Origin: Gleimia sp. 6138-11-ORH1
GTDB lineage: Bacteria; Actinomycetota; Actinomycetes; Actinomycetales; Actinomycetaceae
Length of the DNA: 64,000 nt
Reading direction: 5' to 3'
Assembly: GCF_024814355.1 (NCBI RefSeq)
Contig: NZ_JANUXV010000001.1
Location: 620,001-684,000 of the forward strand
The position numbers and the translations under genes are program-made. Position 1 is the first letter of the stretch. Every line of letters starts with the position of its first letter. A model generated the notes under the pieces. It had not been told where the DNA came from. It saw only the letters and a list, made by a program, of their open reading frames with translations, and ran no database searches. Positions 49,327-58,321 of the stretch are shown here, piece after piece.

Positions 49327-51288
49327 ATGGTTATTAAACAGCGGTATGGCACTTGGGACTCAGCAATTACCGCAGAGGCTATGGCTACCGGATCCATTGG
49401 ACTTTCTCAGGTAGTCGCCTCCGACACTGGCACCTACTGGGTCGAACAGCACGCCACCGCGAATGCGCGCAATGTACTGATCCAACATACTGATGCCGCT
49501 GGGAGTATTGAGGTGCTTCCCCAGTTCAAAGATGGATCCCTACCGAATGTGGGTACTCGGGTACATGAATACGGTGGAAAATCCTACGCCGTAAGTGAGG
49601 GGCTGATAGTTTTCTCCCACCTCGATGACAATCTAGTTTACTGCTACAACCTGAATGAACCCCAGGCGGGGTTAATTCCCCTCACGAATTCTTCACTTAC
49701 CCGCTACGGTGATTTTGAAATTAACCTTTCGCAAAATACGGTTTACGCCGTTTGTGAGGATCATTCAGCCGGTGAAGAACCGCGTAACTATTTAGTGGCA
49801 ATTCCCCTTGATGGTAGGGGCGCTCAGGTGGAAACTGCAATTGAGGTGATTTTTGCCCGATCAGATTTTGTAGTTGCCCCCACGCTTTCGCCAGATAAAT
49901 CTAAACTTGCTTGGATTACTTGGAATCACCCACATATGCCCTGGCAACAAAGTGCTCTGAAAGTAGCTGAAATCCAAGATAATCGACTAATCAATGAGAT
50001 TACTTTAGTTAATGAAAACAATGTTGCAGTCTGTGAACCACGTTGGACCATGCAGGGAGATTTAATCCACATCGATGATTCAAGTGGCTGGTTAAACCTA
50101 TACCGAACTGAAGGTTTCTCGCAAACAGGTAGCGCAGTTACTTCTGCCTCGCAGTGGCAAAAAACGTTACGCACCCGTCGTCTCCACCCCGGAAACCGAA
50201 ACTTTTCCCAACCCGCCTGGCAGTTAGGACTTCACTCTTACGACGTGTTAGATAACGAGCACCTGATTTGTTCCTGGGTACAAGATGGCTTCTGGCAACT
50301 GGGAACAGTTCGTTTAGATAACGGGCAGCTTGAACCCTGGTCTGTTGGATGGTGGCCACTTGGTAATATTTCCGTTGCTAACGGTAAGGTTTTCCTGCTT
50401 GCAGATAATGCCCATGAGCCTGCTGCCATCATCGAAGTTAGTGCGGGGGTAACTAAGGTTTTACGTTCCTCAACTAACTTACAGTTAGAATCAACCGATA
50501 TTTCTACAGCCAAAGCAATTTCTTGGCCCACCTCTGATGGGGATACCTGCCACGGATTTTTCTATCCGCCAGTAAACTCTAGATTTATTGGCGCTGACTT
50601 TGAATTACCTCCCCTAGTAGTTATGGCCCACGGTGGTCCCACTTCAGCTTCTCGTCCCGGCTTTAATTTAGGGAAACAATTTTGGACTTCCCGCGGGTTC
50701 GCCGTATTAGACGTGAATTATCGCGGTTCTTCCGGTTGGGATAGGAATTACACTGATAAACTTCAAGGCCGCTGGGGCATCACTGATGTGAATGACTGCA
50801 ATGATGGTGTTAAATACCTGGTGCAGCATGGAATTGTCGATGGTAAACGCGTTGCCATTCGCGGTGGCTCTGCCGGTGGCTTCACTGTTTTAGCTGCGTT
50901 GGTAAGTGCAGACGTTTATACTGCTGGCACCTCGTTATATGGGGTGGCAGACTTAGCTTTGCTCGCTGCCGAAACTCATAAATTTGAATCACGTTATTTA
51001 GAGGGGCTACTGGGAACAGCCGATCTTGAAGATCCTGTTTTTACGGAGCGCTCGCCTATCCACCAGATTGATCAGATTACGGCACCGTTACTGCTGTTAC
51101 AGGGAGAGGATGATAAGGTCGTTCCCCCATCACAGGCAAAAACTATGTACGCAGCTTTACAAGCCCGTCACCATCCAGTGGAGTTGGTAATTTATCCGCA
51201 GGAAGGACACGGCTTCAGAAAAGCTGCGAATATTATCGATGCCTACCAAAAAGAGTTAGACTTCTATCTAAAGACCTGGGGTTTATAA
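49327..51288 (+). CDS. Prolyl-oligopeptidase family (S9) serine peptidase
   Basis: Cytoplasmic peptidase of 653 residues with no signal peptide. The N-terminal beta-propeller (about 1-390, repeats such as SPDKSKLAWITWNHPHMPW) is followed by an alpha/beta-hydrolase domain: substrate-binding MAHGGPTSASRPGFNLGKQF, catalytic serine in RGGSAGGFT (about residue 520), aspartate in GEDDKVVPPSQ, histidine in PQEGHGFRK. Likely an aminoacyl- or dipeptidyl-peptidase of the S9C type. AGGA lies 6 nt before the ATG. The ClC gene follows after about 30 bp. Confidence 0.9.
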   Translation: MVIKQRYGTWDSAITAEAMATGSIGLSQVVASDTGTYWVEQHATANARNVLIQHTDAAGSIEVLPQFKDGSLPNVGTRVHEYGGKSYAVSEGLIVFSHLDDNLVYCYNLNEPQAGLIPLTNSSLTRYGDFEINLSQNTVYAVCEDHSAGEEPRNYLVAIPLDGRGAQVETAIEVIFARSDFVVAPTLSPDKSKLAWITWNHPHMPWQQSALKVAEIQDNRLINEITLVNENNVAVCEPRWTMQGDLIHIDDSSGWLNLYRTEGFSQTGSAVTSASQWQKTLRTRRLHPGNRNFSQPAWQLGLHSYDVLDNEHLICSWVQDGFWQLGTVRLDNGQLEPWSVGWWPLGNISVANGKVFLLADNAHEPAAIIEVSAGVTKVLRSSTNLQLESTDISTAKAISWPTSDGDTCHGFFYPPVNSRFIGADFELPPLVVMAHGGPTSASRPGFNLGKQFWTSRGFAVLDVNYRGSSGWDRNYTDKLQGRWGITDVNDCNDGVKYLVQHGIVDGKRVAIRGGSAGGFTVLAALVSADVYTAGTSLYGVADLALLAAETHKFESRYLEGLLGTADLEDPVFTERSPIHQIDQITAPLLLLQGEDDKVVPPSQAKTMYAALQARHHPVELVIYPQEGHGFRKAANIIDAYQKELDFYLKTWGL

Positions 51289-51320
51289 ACCCTCCTTGCG
51301 ATCAAGATTTGGAAGATTCA

Positions 51321-52844
51321 ATGGTACCTAAACCAGTTGAAACGATTAAACAACCTCCCCAACGTCTTTTAGAAGCATTCGCAGATTCTGTGCGCCCTTG
51401 GCTGAAGCTGCCTAAGTCATGGAGAGTATTTTTCGATGCGGAAGCACGTAGCCTGTTTTTACTTTGTGTTGCCGCTGTTTTAGTGGGTATCTCTACCGGT
51501 CTAATCGCTGCTTCATTCCGTTTGGGGATCCAATGGGTAGTTTACCTACGCTTCAAATTGATTGATATGCTGGTGATTTCTCCGATTTTAGGATTCTTTA
51601 TTTTCATCGCTATCACTACTATTCTCACCGGACTTTCAGCACTTTTAGTTGCTAAAGTTTCCCCGGATGCGGAAGGTTCGGGGATTCCCCGTGTCGAAGC
51701 GATTGTTAATGGGCATCTCCAGCCGGGACGTTCCCGTATCCTCCCAGTTAAGTTTGTGGGTGGATTGATGGCTATCGGGTCGGGACTAATGTTAGGCAGA
51801 GAAGGTCCTCTGGTACAGATGGGTGCTACGGCCGCCTACACGGTGAATAAGTATTTTCGCCTGCGTGAAGATGATCTACGCGTTTTAATGGGTGCCGGTG
51901 CGGCAGCTGGATTAGCTACGGCTTTTAACGCCCCCATTGCCGGTGGGGTTTTCGTCCTCGAAGAGTTATTAAGACGCTTTGATCTTCGTACTACCTTAGC
52001 TACTTTAGTTGCTTCTGGCTCTGGCTTCATTTCTTCGATTCTGCTGGTTGATGCCCGTTTCGAGTTCTTCATTGGTTGGGCGCCGAAAGTATCTAATACT
52101 TCCGTTCACTGGGTGGTGCTAATTGGCATTATCTGCGGGTTCTTAGGGATTCTGTATAACAATTACGTGATGTGGTGCCTGCGGTTTGCGGACACATTAA
52201 AACCACCTGCTTTTATTCGCGGGGGTGTAGTTGGTTTAATCATTGGCTGTGTAGGTTGGTTTACTCCAGCTTTAGTTGGGGGCGGAGATAATCTTACCCA
52301 AGAGGCACTGCTCGGTAACGGGGGGCTTGGCTTAGCTGCAGCGATCCTCCTGGTGCGTTTCGTTTTAGGTCCGATTTCTTATGCGGCGGGAACTCCGGGA
52401 GGATTATTCGCCCCCCAGTTGGTAATTGGTTCGACTTTAGGGTTAATGATTGGGATTATCGCCAACCAGTTACAGCCTGACTACTCTCCTTCACTGGCTG
52501 CAGCTGCTTTAATCGGTTTAGCCGCTTTCTTTTCTTCTACCGTGCGCACACCGATTACTGGAATGATTTTAGCTACTGAAATGACCGGTAACGCTTCAGT
52601 TTTACCAGCTATGTTACTGGCTTGTGCTTGTGCGATGTACGTAGCGACAGTGGCTAAGTCAGATCCGATTTATGAAAGACTGGCTCGGCGTTTTGAACGC
52701 AACGTGGACTTATACCGGTTGCGCAGTATGTGGCAGAAAGTAACTGAAACTAGTGTTAGGACGATTCGTCCTTTCCGGGTGCGCTTATCTTCTTCTGGTA
52801 GTTCTGTCTCGAGGGCGATGAAAAACTCTGATTTAGAAAGATGA
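51321..52844 (+). CDS. ClC family chloride channel/transporter
   Basis: Membrane protein of 507 residues (ATG at 51321 with GGAAG 6 nt upstream; a TTG at 51309 has no site). Conserved ClC loops are complete: GSGIP (about residue 118), GREGPLVQMGA with the gating glutamate, the GGLFAPQL region of helix N, and a tyrosine-region PITGMILATEM. No CBS domains follow the membrane part. GREGP suggests Cl-/H+ exchange is possible. It is probably co-transcribed with the S9 peptidase gene. Confidence 0.92.
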   Translation: MVPKPVETIKQPPQRLLEAFADSVRPWLKLPKSWRVFFDAEARSLFLLCVAAVLVGISTGLIAASFRLGIQWVVYLRFKLIDMLVISPILGFFIFIAITTILTGLSALLVAKVSPDAEGSGIPRVEAIVNGHLQPGRSRILPVKFVGGLMAIGSGLMLGREGPLVQMGATAAYTVNKYFRLREDDLRVLMGAGAAAGLATAFNAPIAGGVFVLEELLRRFDLRTTLATLVASGSGFISSILLVDARFEFFIGWAPKVSNTSVHWVVLIGIICGFLGILYNNYVMWCLRFADTLKPPAFIRGGVVGLIIGCVGWFTPALVGGGDNLTQEALLGNGGLGLAAAILLVRFVLGPISYAAGTPGGLFAPQLVIGSTLGLMIGIIANQLQPDYSPSLAAAALIGLAAFFSSTVRTPITGMILATEMTGNASVLPAMLLACACAMYVATVAKSDPIYERLARRFERNVDLYRLRSMWQKVTETSVRTIRPFRVRLSSSGSSVSRAMKNSDLER

Positions 52845-52852
52845 GGTACTAA

Positions 52853-52875
52853 AAGCTCTCTGCAGGTGAGGGCTT
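52853..52875. terminator. Hairpin between the ClC and YhfC genes
   Basis: AAGCTCTC and GAGGGCTT pair over 8 bp (two G-T pairs) around a 7-nt loop, between two convergent genes. Confidence 0.45.
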
Positions 52876-52888
52876 GTATCTGCTTAGT

Positions 52889-53707
52889 TTAGCTTCTGGT
52901 AACGTCAGTTAGTTCTTTATTTTGGTTAGTTTCGCTCCGCCAAACTCTCCAAGCCAGATAGGCAATCGCGCAGGCGCTTATGCCGATAATGATTTCCGTT
53001 AGTAAAATAGATTCACTATAGCGGAGGATAAGGAACATTACTGCATTCGTTCCGGCGTGCAGAATAATCGCTAGCGGAAATAGGTAGAATTTTTCCCGGT
53101 TCTTTACAGCAAACCATACCAGAACAGATAATCCCAGGTGAACGATAATTGCGAAAACACGTTCTATGATTCCCGCTAAGAAGAAATATGCGGGAGCTTC
53201 CGTCAGCGTTTGCACCAACGTGGTTAACTGGTCGCTTGCTTCAGGCGGAACCTGTGTTAAGACTTCCTGAATTCGCCCGTTATTGATCAATAGTGCCATT
53301 GTTACGTTATTTGCGGATGCTAGAAACAAAATCGCGTAGGCTTCAAATCCGCCGTGTCCGGCTCCGTACATTAGCGCGTTTTGATTGCGGTTTAGCTTTT
53401 TCTTTAATGCGGTTTTCATAGCTAGGTAACGGCCGGTTTCTTCAAAAATCCCTGCCATTAAACCCCCGTAGATTGCTAAAAACCAAAGATTTTGTAGCAA
53501 ACTTTTTGGTGCAATTACATTTAAAACTAAGAAGTTCAGGCTTCCTTCTAGGATAAATACGAAGCCCAGCATTACTGCTGCTCCTATAAAGAAAGGAGAA
53601 ATATCTGCCCGTTTTTTCTTATTTAGGTATAAAAACATGACGATTGGTATGAAAATCCCCGCAACTGCGGTAAATCCCATTGCCATAATAGACAGATTAC
53701 TTACCAT
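52889..53707 (-). CDS. YhfC family intramembrane metalloprotease-like protein
   Basis: Polytopic membrane protein of 272 residues with about eight helices. EETGRYLAMK (about residue 90), GHGGFEAYAILF (about 118) and HAGTNAVMFLIL (about 218) are the conserved motifs of the YhfC/PrsW/CPBP superfamily, in which Glu and His residues bind a catalytic metal. The role is unknown; relatives act on membrane proteins such as anti-sigma factors or modify bacteriocin resistance. Divergent from the HdeD-like gene with a 153-bp gap. Confidence 0.82.
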   Translation of the reverse strand: MVSNLSIMAMGFTAVAGIFIPIVMFLYLNKKKRADISPFFIGAAVMLGFVFILEGSLNFLVLNVIAPKSLLQNLWFLAIYGGLMAGIFEETGRYLAMKTALKKKLNRNQNALMYGAGHGGFEAYAILFLASANNVTMALLINNGRIQEVLTQVPPEASDQLTTLVQTLTEAPAYFFLAGIIERVFAIIVHLGLSVLVWFAVKNREKFYLFPLAIILHAGTNAVMFLILRYSESILLTEIIIGISACAIAYLAWRVWRSETNQNKELTDVTRS

Positions 53708-53860
53708 CTCTTTTCCCTATCATGTTCCAAACGGGCTAATCGCAATATGACAAGTATACTCCCCTTGTTTTCCTTTATTAGGTTTTTGCATTCACATGGC
53801 AGCGAGCAGCTTTTTGGCGTAGTCTTAAATTACTTAACATTTATTTGATGGGATAATTCT

Positions 53861-54361
53861 ATGTCTTTTATTTCTAGATTTTTTAACATTTTTGTAGGCG
53901 TATTTTTTATTGCGTTCAGCATTTACCTGTGGAATAACCCCGCAGAGACTGTGGTGACCTATTCTATTTACTTAGGTATCACCTACGTAATCGGTGCCAT
54001 TGCTGTTTTGGCTTTTGTCATGTTGCAAGGGATTAAGCCTGTGCCTTGGGGTAATATCATCGTTTCCTTCATTATTGGGTTTACGATTTTATCCCTCCCA
54101 CTACTAACTACAACCGTTTTGCTGGGGATTTTCATTGCCGCTTTCTTGGTTATGGCTATCTACTACTTCCTGCAGGTTTACAACAAGCAGCAGAAGTTCC
54201 AGATTTTGCATCTAGCCTTAGCTATTGCGGCAATCGTTTACGGTATCTTCATGCTATTTAACCCAATCCTGGGCTTAAACACTATGGCGAAGCTAATCGC
54301 TGCTTTCGTATTCTTCAACGGCCTTTCTTACATTTTCCCATCAACTAAAGTTCAAAAGTAA
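53861..54361 (+). CDS. HdeD/DUF308-like membrane protein
   Basis: 166-residue protein with six hydrophobic helices arranged as three related hairpins; NP motifs lie after helices 1 and 5 (LWNNPAETVVTY, LFNPILGLNTMAKLIAAFV), the pattern of DUF308/HdeD proteins linked to acid or stress tolerance in enterobacteria. No enzymatic motif is present. Function here unknown. A strong terminator follows. Confidence 0.78.
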   Translation: MSFISRFFNIFVGVFFIAFSIYLWNNPAETVVTYSIYLGITYVIGAIAVLAFVMLQGIKPVPWGNIIVSFIIGFTILSLPLLTTTVLLGIFIAAFLVMAIYYFLQVYNKQQKFQILHLALAIAAIVYGIFMLFNPILGLNTMAKLIAAFVFFNGLSYIFPSTKVQK

Positions 54362-54373
54362 CTAGGCCCTTTT

Positions 54374-54410
54374 AGTTTGTGCCCACCCACTTCGCGGGTG
54401 GGCACAAACT
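54374..54410. terminator. Terminator after the HdeD-like gene
   Basis: A 15-bp perfect stem (AGTTTGTGCCCACCC / GGGTGGGCACAAACT) with a 7-nt loop lies between convergent genes and can serve both. Confidence 0.8.
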
Positions 54411-54440
54411 ATTTCTTTAGGTTTAGATTCATTACTGTGT

Positions 54441-55736
54441 TTATGCTTTTTCTAAAACACAAACTGTCTCCACATGATGAGTGTGGGGGAAGAAATCGGT
54501 GGCTTGGAAATCTCTTACCTGATAACCGGCTTCAAGGAAGAATCTAATGTCGCGGGCTCCAGCTGCCGGATCGCAAGAAACCAAAACCACAGTTTCCGGT
54601 CCAACAGTCGCTATGGCTTGAATCAGTTCGCGGCCGGCGCCGGCCCTGGGCGGATCGAGGACAACTACCCGAGGGCGTTCTCCCAGGTCTGACCAAGCAC
54701 GCATAACGGCTTTTCCGTTTACGTTTCCCACTCTTAAGTCTCTGGGGGTATCCAGGTTTCTTAAATTGTGGCTGGCATCATCTACTGCTTGGGCAGAACC
54801 TTCGATTGAGATTAAGCGTCCTGCTTTACCTGTTGCGGTAGCTAAGAAATAGGTGAATAATCCAGCGCCTGAGAACAGTTCCAAAACTGCGTCCCCGGGA
54901 TTGACTTTTGCCGCATCTATCACGGTTTGTACCAGATCTTGCGGCGCAGATTTATGTGCTTGCCAAAATCCTTGCGTGTGTACGCTAAAGGTTACTTCTT
55001 CCTCACCGTAGCTAACCTGCCATTGAGCAAAGTTTTCAACTCGCCGCCCATTGGGCGTGTAAGTCTTATTTCCAATGACCACCCGTTCGCCGTCACCGCT
55101 GGGCGCTAAGGCACGAACTCGGTTTCCCGGACGCCAGAGTTCTTTCCACGGGGAGTCTCCAAATAAGTTCAGGTTAAGAATTGCTTCATCTGCTAATGGC
55201 ATATCGGATATTTCCAGCAGTTCGTTTGAAGCTGCTTTAGCCATTGCCAGGCGCCCGGTATCAGCAACTTCAAACTCGACTCGGCTCCGACTATGTAAAC
55301 CGTCAGTTTCTCCGCTTGCGGGGCGCACAGTTATTTCTCCGACAGCTGCTTGCACAGCTTGTATCGTTTCTGCTGAGCCTATCCGTTTCAGCTGGTCGGC
55401 AATAACCTGTGCTTTCCAAGTTCTTTGGTAGGCCAACTTAACGTGTCCTAAGTCTGCGCCACCAACTCCGCCTGGACCAGCTTCACTCCAAATGTGTGGT
55501 TGTCGGTGTGCGGAGGCAACGTGAATTTCAACTGCGTCTGCGAAAGCGACTTTTGCGCGTTTCTTTGTTAGTTGAACATCAACTACTTCTCCCGGTAGCG
55601 CGTGAGAGACAAAGAGTGGATTTCCTGATTCATCTACTGCGAAACAGGTACCTCCGTGAGCTGGGCGGAGTACTTCAATTCTTTTTAAGAGTGGAAGGTT
55701 AGGGTCATTTTGGATGGTGGGACGGTATTTAGGCAT
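54441..55736 (-). CDS. TrmA-type class I SAM-dependent RNA methyltransferase
   Basis: 431-residue RNA m5U-methyltransferase-like protein. An N-terminal TRAM domain (about 16-75, HGGTCFAVDESGNPLFVSHALPGE), a middle domain lacking the usual 4Fe-4S cysteines, then the Rossmann part with VLELFSGAGLFTYFLA (motif I), VVLDPPRAGAG (motif IV) and the catalytic cysteine in VLVSCDPAAGARDI. The target may be tRNA U54 or 23S rRNA; which cannot be told. It overlaps the upstream K+ carrier gene by 8 bp. Confidence 0.88.
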   Translation of the reverse strand: MPKYRPTIQNDPNLPLLKRIEVLRPAHGGTCFAVDESGNPLFVSHALPGEVVDVQLTKKRAKVAFADAVEIHVASAHRQPHIWSEAGPGGVGGADLGHVKLAYQRTWKAQVIADQLKRIGSAETIQAVQAAVGEITVRPASGETDGLHSRSRVEFEVADTGRLAMAKAASNELLEISDMPLADEAILNLNLFGDSPWKELWRPGNRVRALAPSGDGERVVIGNKTYTPNGRRVENFAQWQVSYGEEEVTFSVHTQGFWQAHKSAPQDLVQTVIDAAKVNPGDAVLELFSGAGLFTYFLATATGKAGRLISIEGSAQAVDDASHNLRNLDTPRDLRVGNVNGKAVMRAWSDLGERPRVVVLDPPRAGAGRELIQAIATVGPETVVLVSCDPAAGARDIRFFLEAGYQVRDFQATDFFPHTHHVETVCVLEKA

Positions 55737-57615
55737 TTTCTCTCTCTAACTTAAGTTTGGTATTCACTTCCTCAGACCAGGGGATTACCGTGACCATTAC
55801 TCCTGATTCTTTTTCTAAAGCTCGACGTAGGTAGCGTATTTCTGCATTATAGAAGCGATTTTTCCAAATTGAATTTAAAACATAATGAGGGATTACCACG
55901 TTAATTAACCTATTTGGGTTGTCTTGGCGGATACGACGAATGTGTTCAAGAACTGCTTGATGGACGCGGATGGAACTGGTTTCAATTAGGGTTAGCTCCA
56001 CATTTAAGGCTAGTTTTCGCCAGCGTTCGATTTGTACTTGAGCGTCGTCGCCGCCGCGATCAACGTGGATTATTTCCATTGAATGAGGGCGGGTAGCTTT
56101 AACCCAGTGAATTGCTCTTTGTACAGCTGGCCCAAGGTTCGGGGCAATAACCATGTGGTGTACTCGTCCTGGCATCAGAGGTTCAGCTACAGGTTCTTCA
56201 ATCGCATCACCGCCGTAGTAAAGGTAGTGGCTTCGTACCAGGAAAAAGAACATATAGAATGAGCCAATTAAAGCTACGGCCGCCCAAGTGCCTGTTTTCA
56301 TGTCTGCAGCTAGGAAAGCTAAAAGCATGATGAAGCTTACCACTACCCCGCCTAAGGCAACTAGTTTCGCTTTTTTCATGGTTTTCCTCTCATGTGAGTG
56401 TCCTTCATAGCGCAGTTGTTTACGCCAGTAAAGTAGAGTCGCTAACCTGGTGAGGGTTAAAGAAATGATTCCGCTAAGTACTACGATTGGAATAATCGTA
56501 GTGAATTTTCCATTGCTATAGCTCAATAGGCCGATTGTGCCAATCAGCAGAAGCGTTATATTTGCTCCGGTGAGATTAAAGAAACGAGCCACGTGGAGTG
56601 GGAAAATTGAAAAGTGAGTTAGCTCAGCTGCCACGATTCTGGCGTCGTCTAAGATAACCCGCATTGATACAAGTGTGGCAGCTAGTAAGAAAGCCGCGAA
56701 GATACCCAGAATTACCGTGGGAATGTTAATAATCCTCAGTGCATTAAAAACCGCATATTCTCTGAGTAAGAAGGCGCCGGAGTCTATATCCGCCACATTT
56801 GAAAACACGCCGATGGTGACAACCCCAAAGGCAAAGGTGGTGGCAACCATCGCTGTAGTTGCAGAACGGGCTCTTTGCGGAGAATAGATAGATAAGTCTG
56901 TGGCGAAATGCCGAATCATAATCACCGGGGTCATCACGGTGACGAGGGCGGAAAATAAACTTACTAAAATACGCGGTGCAGTAGAGGTACGTGAAGTAAT
57001 TTCTTGGGAAACGTCTACCAGGTCTTGGGAACCTGTAGTTAATAGGTAGGGTGAGGCACCGATGAAACCGATGATTAAAATAATCAGCAACGTGAGTGTA
57101 CCCACTACTATTCCAGTGGCGATTTTCGGGTATCGTCGCTTTCCTAAAGTAGTGCTAAATACCACTGCAATGGCCATGAAAATCGAAAATACCAGTTGGT
57201 AGTCGTAAAGCCTGGGAAAAGCAGAAATAATAAAAAACCCGCCGGTGGCTGCTAAGAGCGCGTAGGTGGAGATATATTCAACTATGGTTGAAACCGCCGC
57301 TAAGGTGGACATTCGTGAACCGAGTTCACTGTCTAAGAGCGCAAAATCACCAACGTGCTTGTGACGACTGCGCAGTACTGGTTCCCCTGATGCTACCAGT
57401 AAAAGAGCCAGGGGAAGCGCGAAAACTGCAATCCAAACAGCGATTGAGGTATCTAACTGTCCCAGGGGTCTGAGTGAGAGGATTACTTCATCGGCTAGCC
57501 AAATGGGAGCAGTGACAAAAAGGGCAGTTACGGCTCCGAAGCGAGCGTAACTTTGCAGTGGACGGGTTGTTTTTCCACTTCCTTTTTGTCTCTGATTTGA
57601 GTTTTTTAGTGCCAT
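55729..57615 (-). CDS. KimA-like APC-family potassium transporter
   Basis: 628-residue protein. The first 480 residues hold about twelve membrane helices (APC fold); the last 130 form a soluble UspA-like domain (HHMVIAPNLGPAVQRAIHWVKA ... INVVIPHYVLNSIWKNRFYNAEIRYLRRAL). This architecture matches KimA, a K+/H+ symporter of Bacillus under c-di-AMP control, more than amino-acid permeases. It is divergent (40 bp) from two trkA-type RCK genes, whose products may gate it. The same arrangement occurs in Mycobacterium (Rv2690c, ceoB, ceoC) as I recall. Confidence 0.82.
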   Translation of the reverse strand: MALKNSNQRQKGSGKTTRPLQSYARFGAVTALFVTAPIWLADEVILSLRPLGQLDTSIAVWIAVFALPLALLLVASGEPVLRSRHKHVGDFALLDSELGSRMSTLAAVSTIVEYISTYALLAATGGFFIISAFPRLYDYQLVFSIFMAIAVVFSTTLGKRRYPKIATGIVVGTLTLLIILIIGFIGASPYLLTTGSQDLVDVSQEITSRTSTAPRILVSLFSALVTVMTPVIMIRHFATDLSIYSPQRARSATTAMVATTFAFGVVTIGVFSNVADIDSGAFLLREYAVFNALRIINIPTVILGIFAAFLLAATLVSMRVILDDARIVAAELTHFSIFPLHVARFFNLTGANITLLLIGTIGLLSYSNGKFTTIIPIVVLSGIISLTLTRLATLLYWRKQLRYEGHSHERKTMKKAKLVALGGVVVSFIMLLAFLAADMKTGTWAAVALIGSFYMFFFLVRSHYLYYGGDAIEEPVAEPLMPGRVHHMVIAPNLGPAVQRAIHWVKATRPHSMEIIHVDRGGDDAQVQIERWRKLALNVELTLIETSSIRVHQAVLEHIRRIRQDNPNRLINVVIPHYVLNSIWKNRFYNAEIRYLRRALEKESGVMVTVIPWSEEVNTKLKLERENA

Positions 57616-57642
57616 AGTATTTCTAGTCTACCTGGCTACTGG

Positions 57643-57654
57643 TAAGTTAGTATT
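57643..57654 (+). promoter_or_regulatory. Leaderless extended -10 promoter of the first trkA gene
   Basis: TGG TAAGTT is followed by six bases and ATG, with no ribosome-binding site. The TG upstream of TAAGTT fits an extended -10. Confidence 0.4.
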
Positions 57655-58320
57655 ATGCATTTTGTTGTCATGGGAGCAGGTCGAGTAGGAATTGCGTTAG
57701 CTAGCCTACTTGATGAACGAGGACACTCGGTAGCCATTATTGATCGTAACCCGGATGCTTTCCGTAAGCTTCCGGCGTCTTTTACCGGACGACGCGTTAC
57801 GGGTATCGGGTTTGATCGCGATACTTTGAAGCAGGCTGGGATTGAAAAAGCATATGCTTTCGCAGCGGTTTCTAATGGTGATAACTCGAATATCATTTCT
57901 GCGCGCGTAGTGCGGGAAACATTCAATATTGATCGCGTGGTGGCTCGGATTTATGACCCCACGCGTGCTGAAGTTTATGAACGTTTAGGGATCCCTACTG
58001 TAGCGACTGTACGCCGCACCACTGAGGCGGTTCTTTCGTGGATGCTACCTCCGGATACTGATGAGGTTTGGACGCACCCTACTGGGGCCGTTAGTTTAGC
58101 GAAGATTCGTCCAGCTGATGGCTGGTTGGGATACTCGATTGATAAGTTAGAGAAATTGGTTGGCCACAGAGTTGTTTTTATTTCCCGTTTAGGGATTGTG
58201 CAAGAAGTGAAATCTGGGTTAGTTTTACAAGAAAATGATGTGCTTTATATCGCGATTTCTGGACATGAGGTGGTTCCGGTTCGCGATCTGCTGGTGAAGT
58301 CACCACCTGCGGAGGTTTAG
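57655..58320 (+). CDS. trkA: TrkA/RCK potassium-uptake regulatory protein, first copy
   Basis: Cytosolic RCK protein binding NAD(H) or nucleotides and regulating K+ transport. 221 residues: Rossmann N-domain (FVVMGAGRVGIALASLLDERGHSVAIIDRN) up to about residue 135 and a TrkA_C domain (GAVSLAKIRPADGWLGYSIDKLEKL ... QENDVLYIAIS). The second copy starts 1 bp after its stop. No Trk or Ktr membrane subunit lies nearby, so the divergent KimA-like carrier is the likely partner. Confidence 0.9.
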   Translation: MHFVVMGAGRVGIALASLLDERGHSVAIIDRNPDAFRKLPASFTGRRVTGIGFDRDTLKQAGIEKAYAFAAVSNGDNSNIISARVVRETFNIDRVVARIYDPTRAEVYERLGIPTVATVRRTTEAVLSWMLPPDTDEVWTHPTGAVSLAKIRPADGWLGYSIDKLEKLVGHRVVFISRLGIVQEVKSGLVLQENDVLYIAISGHEVVPVRDLLVKSPPAEV

Positions 58321-58321
58321 A

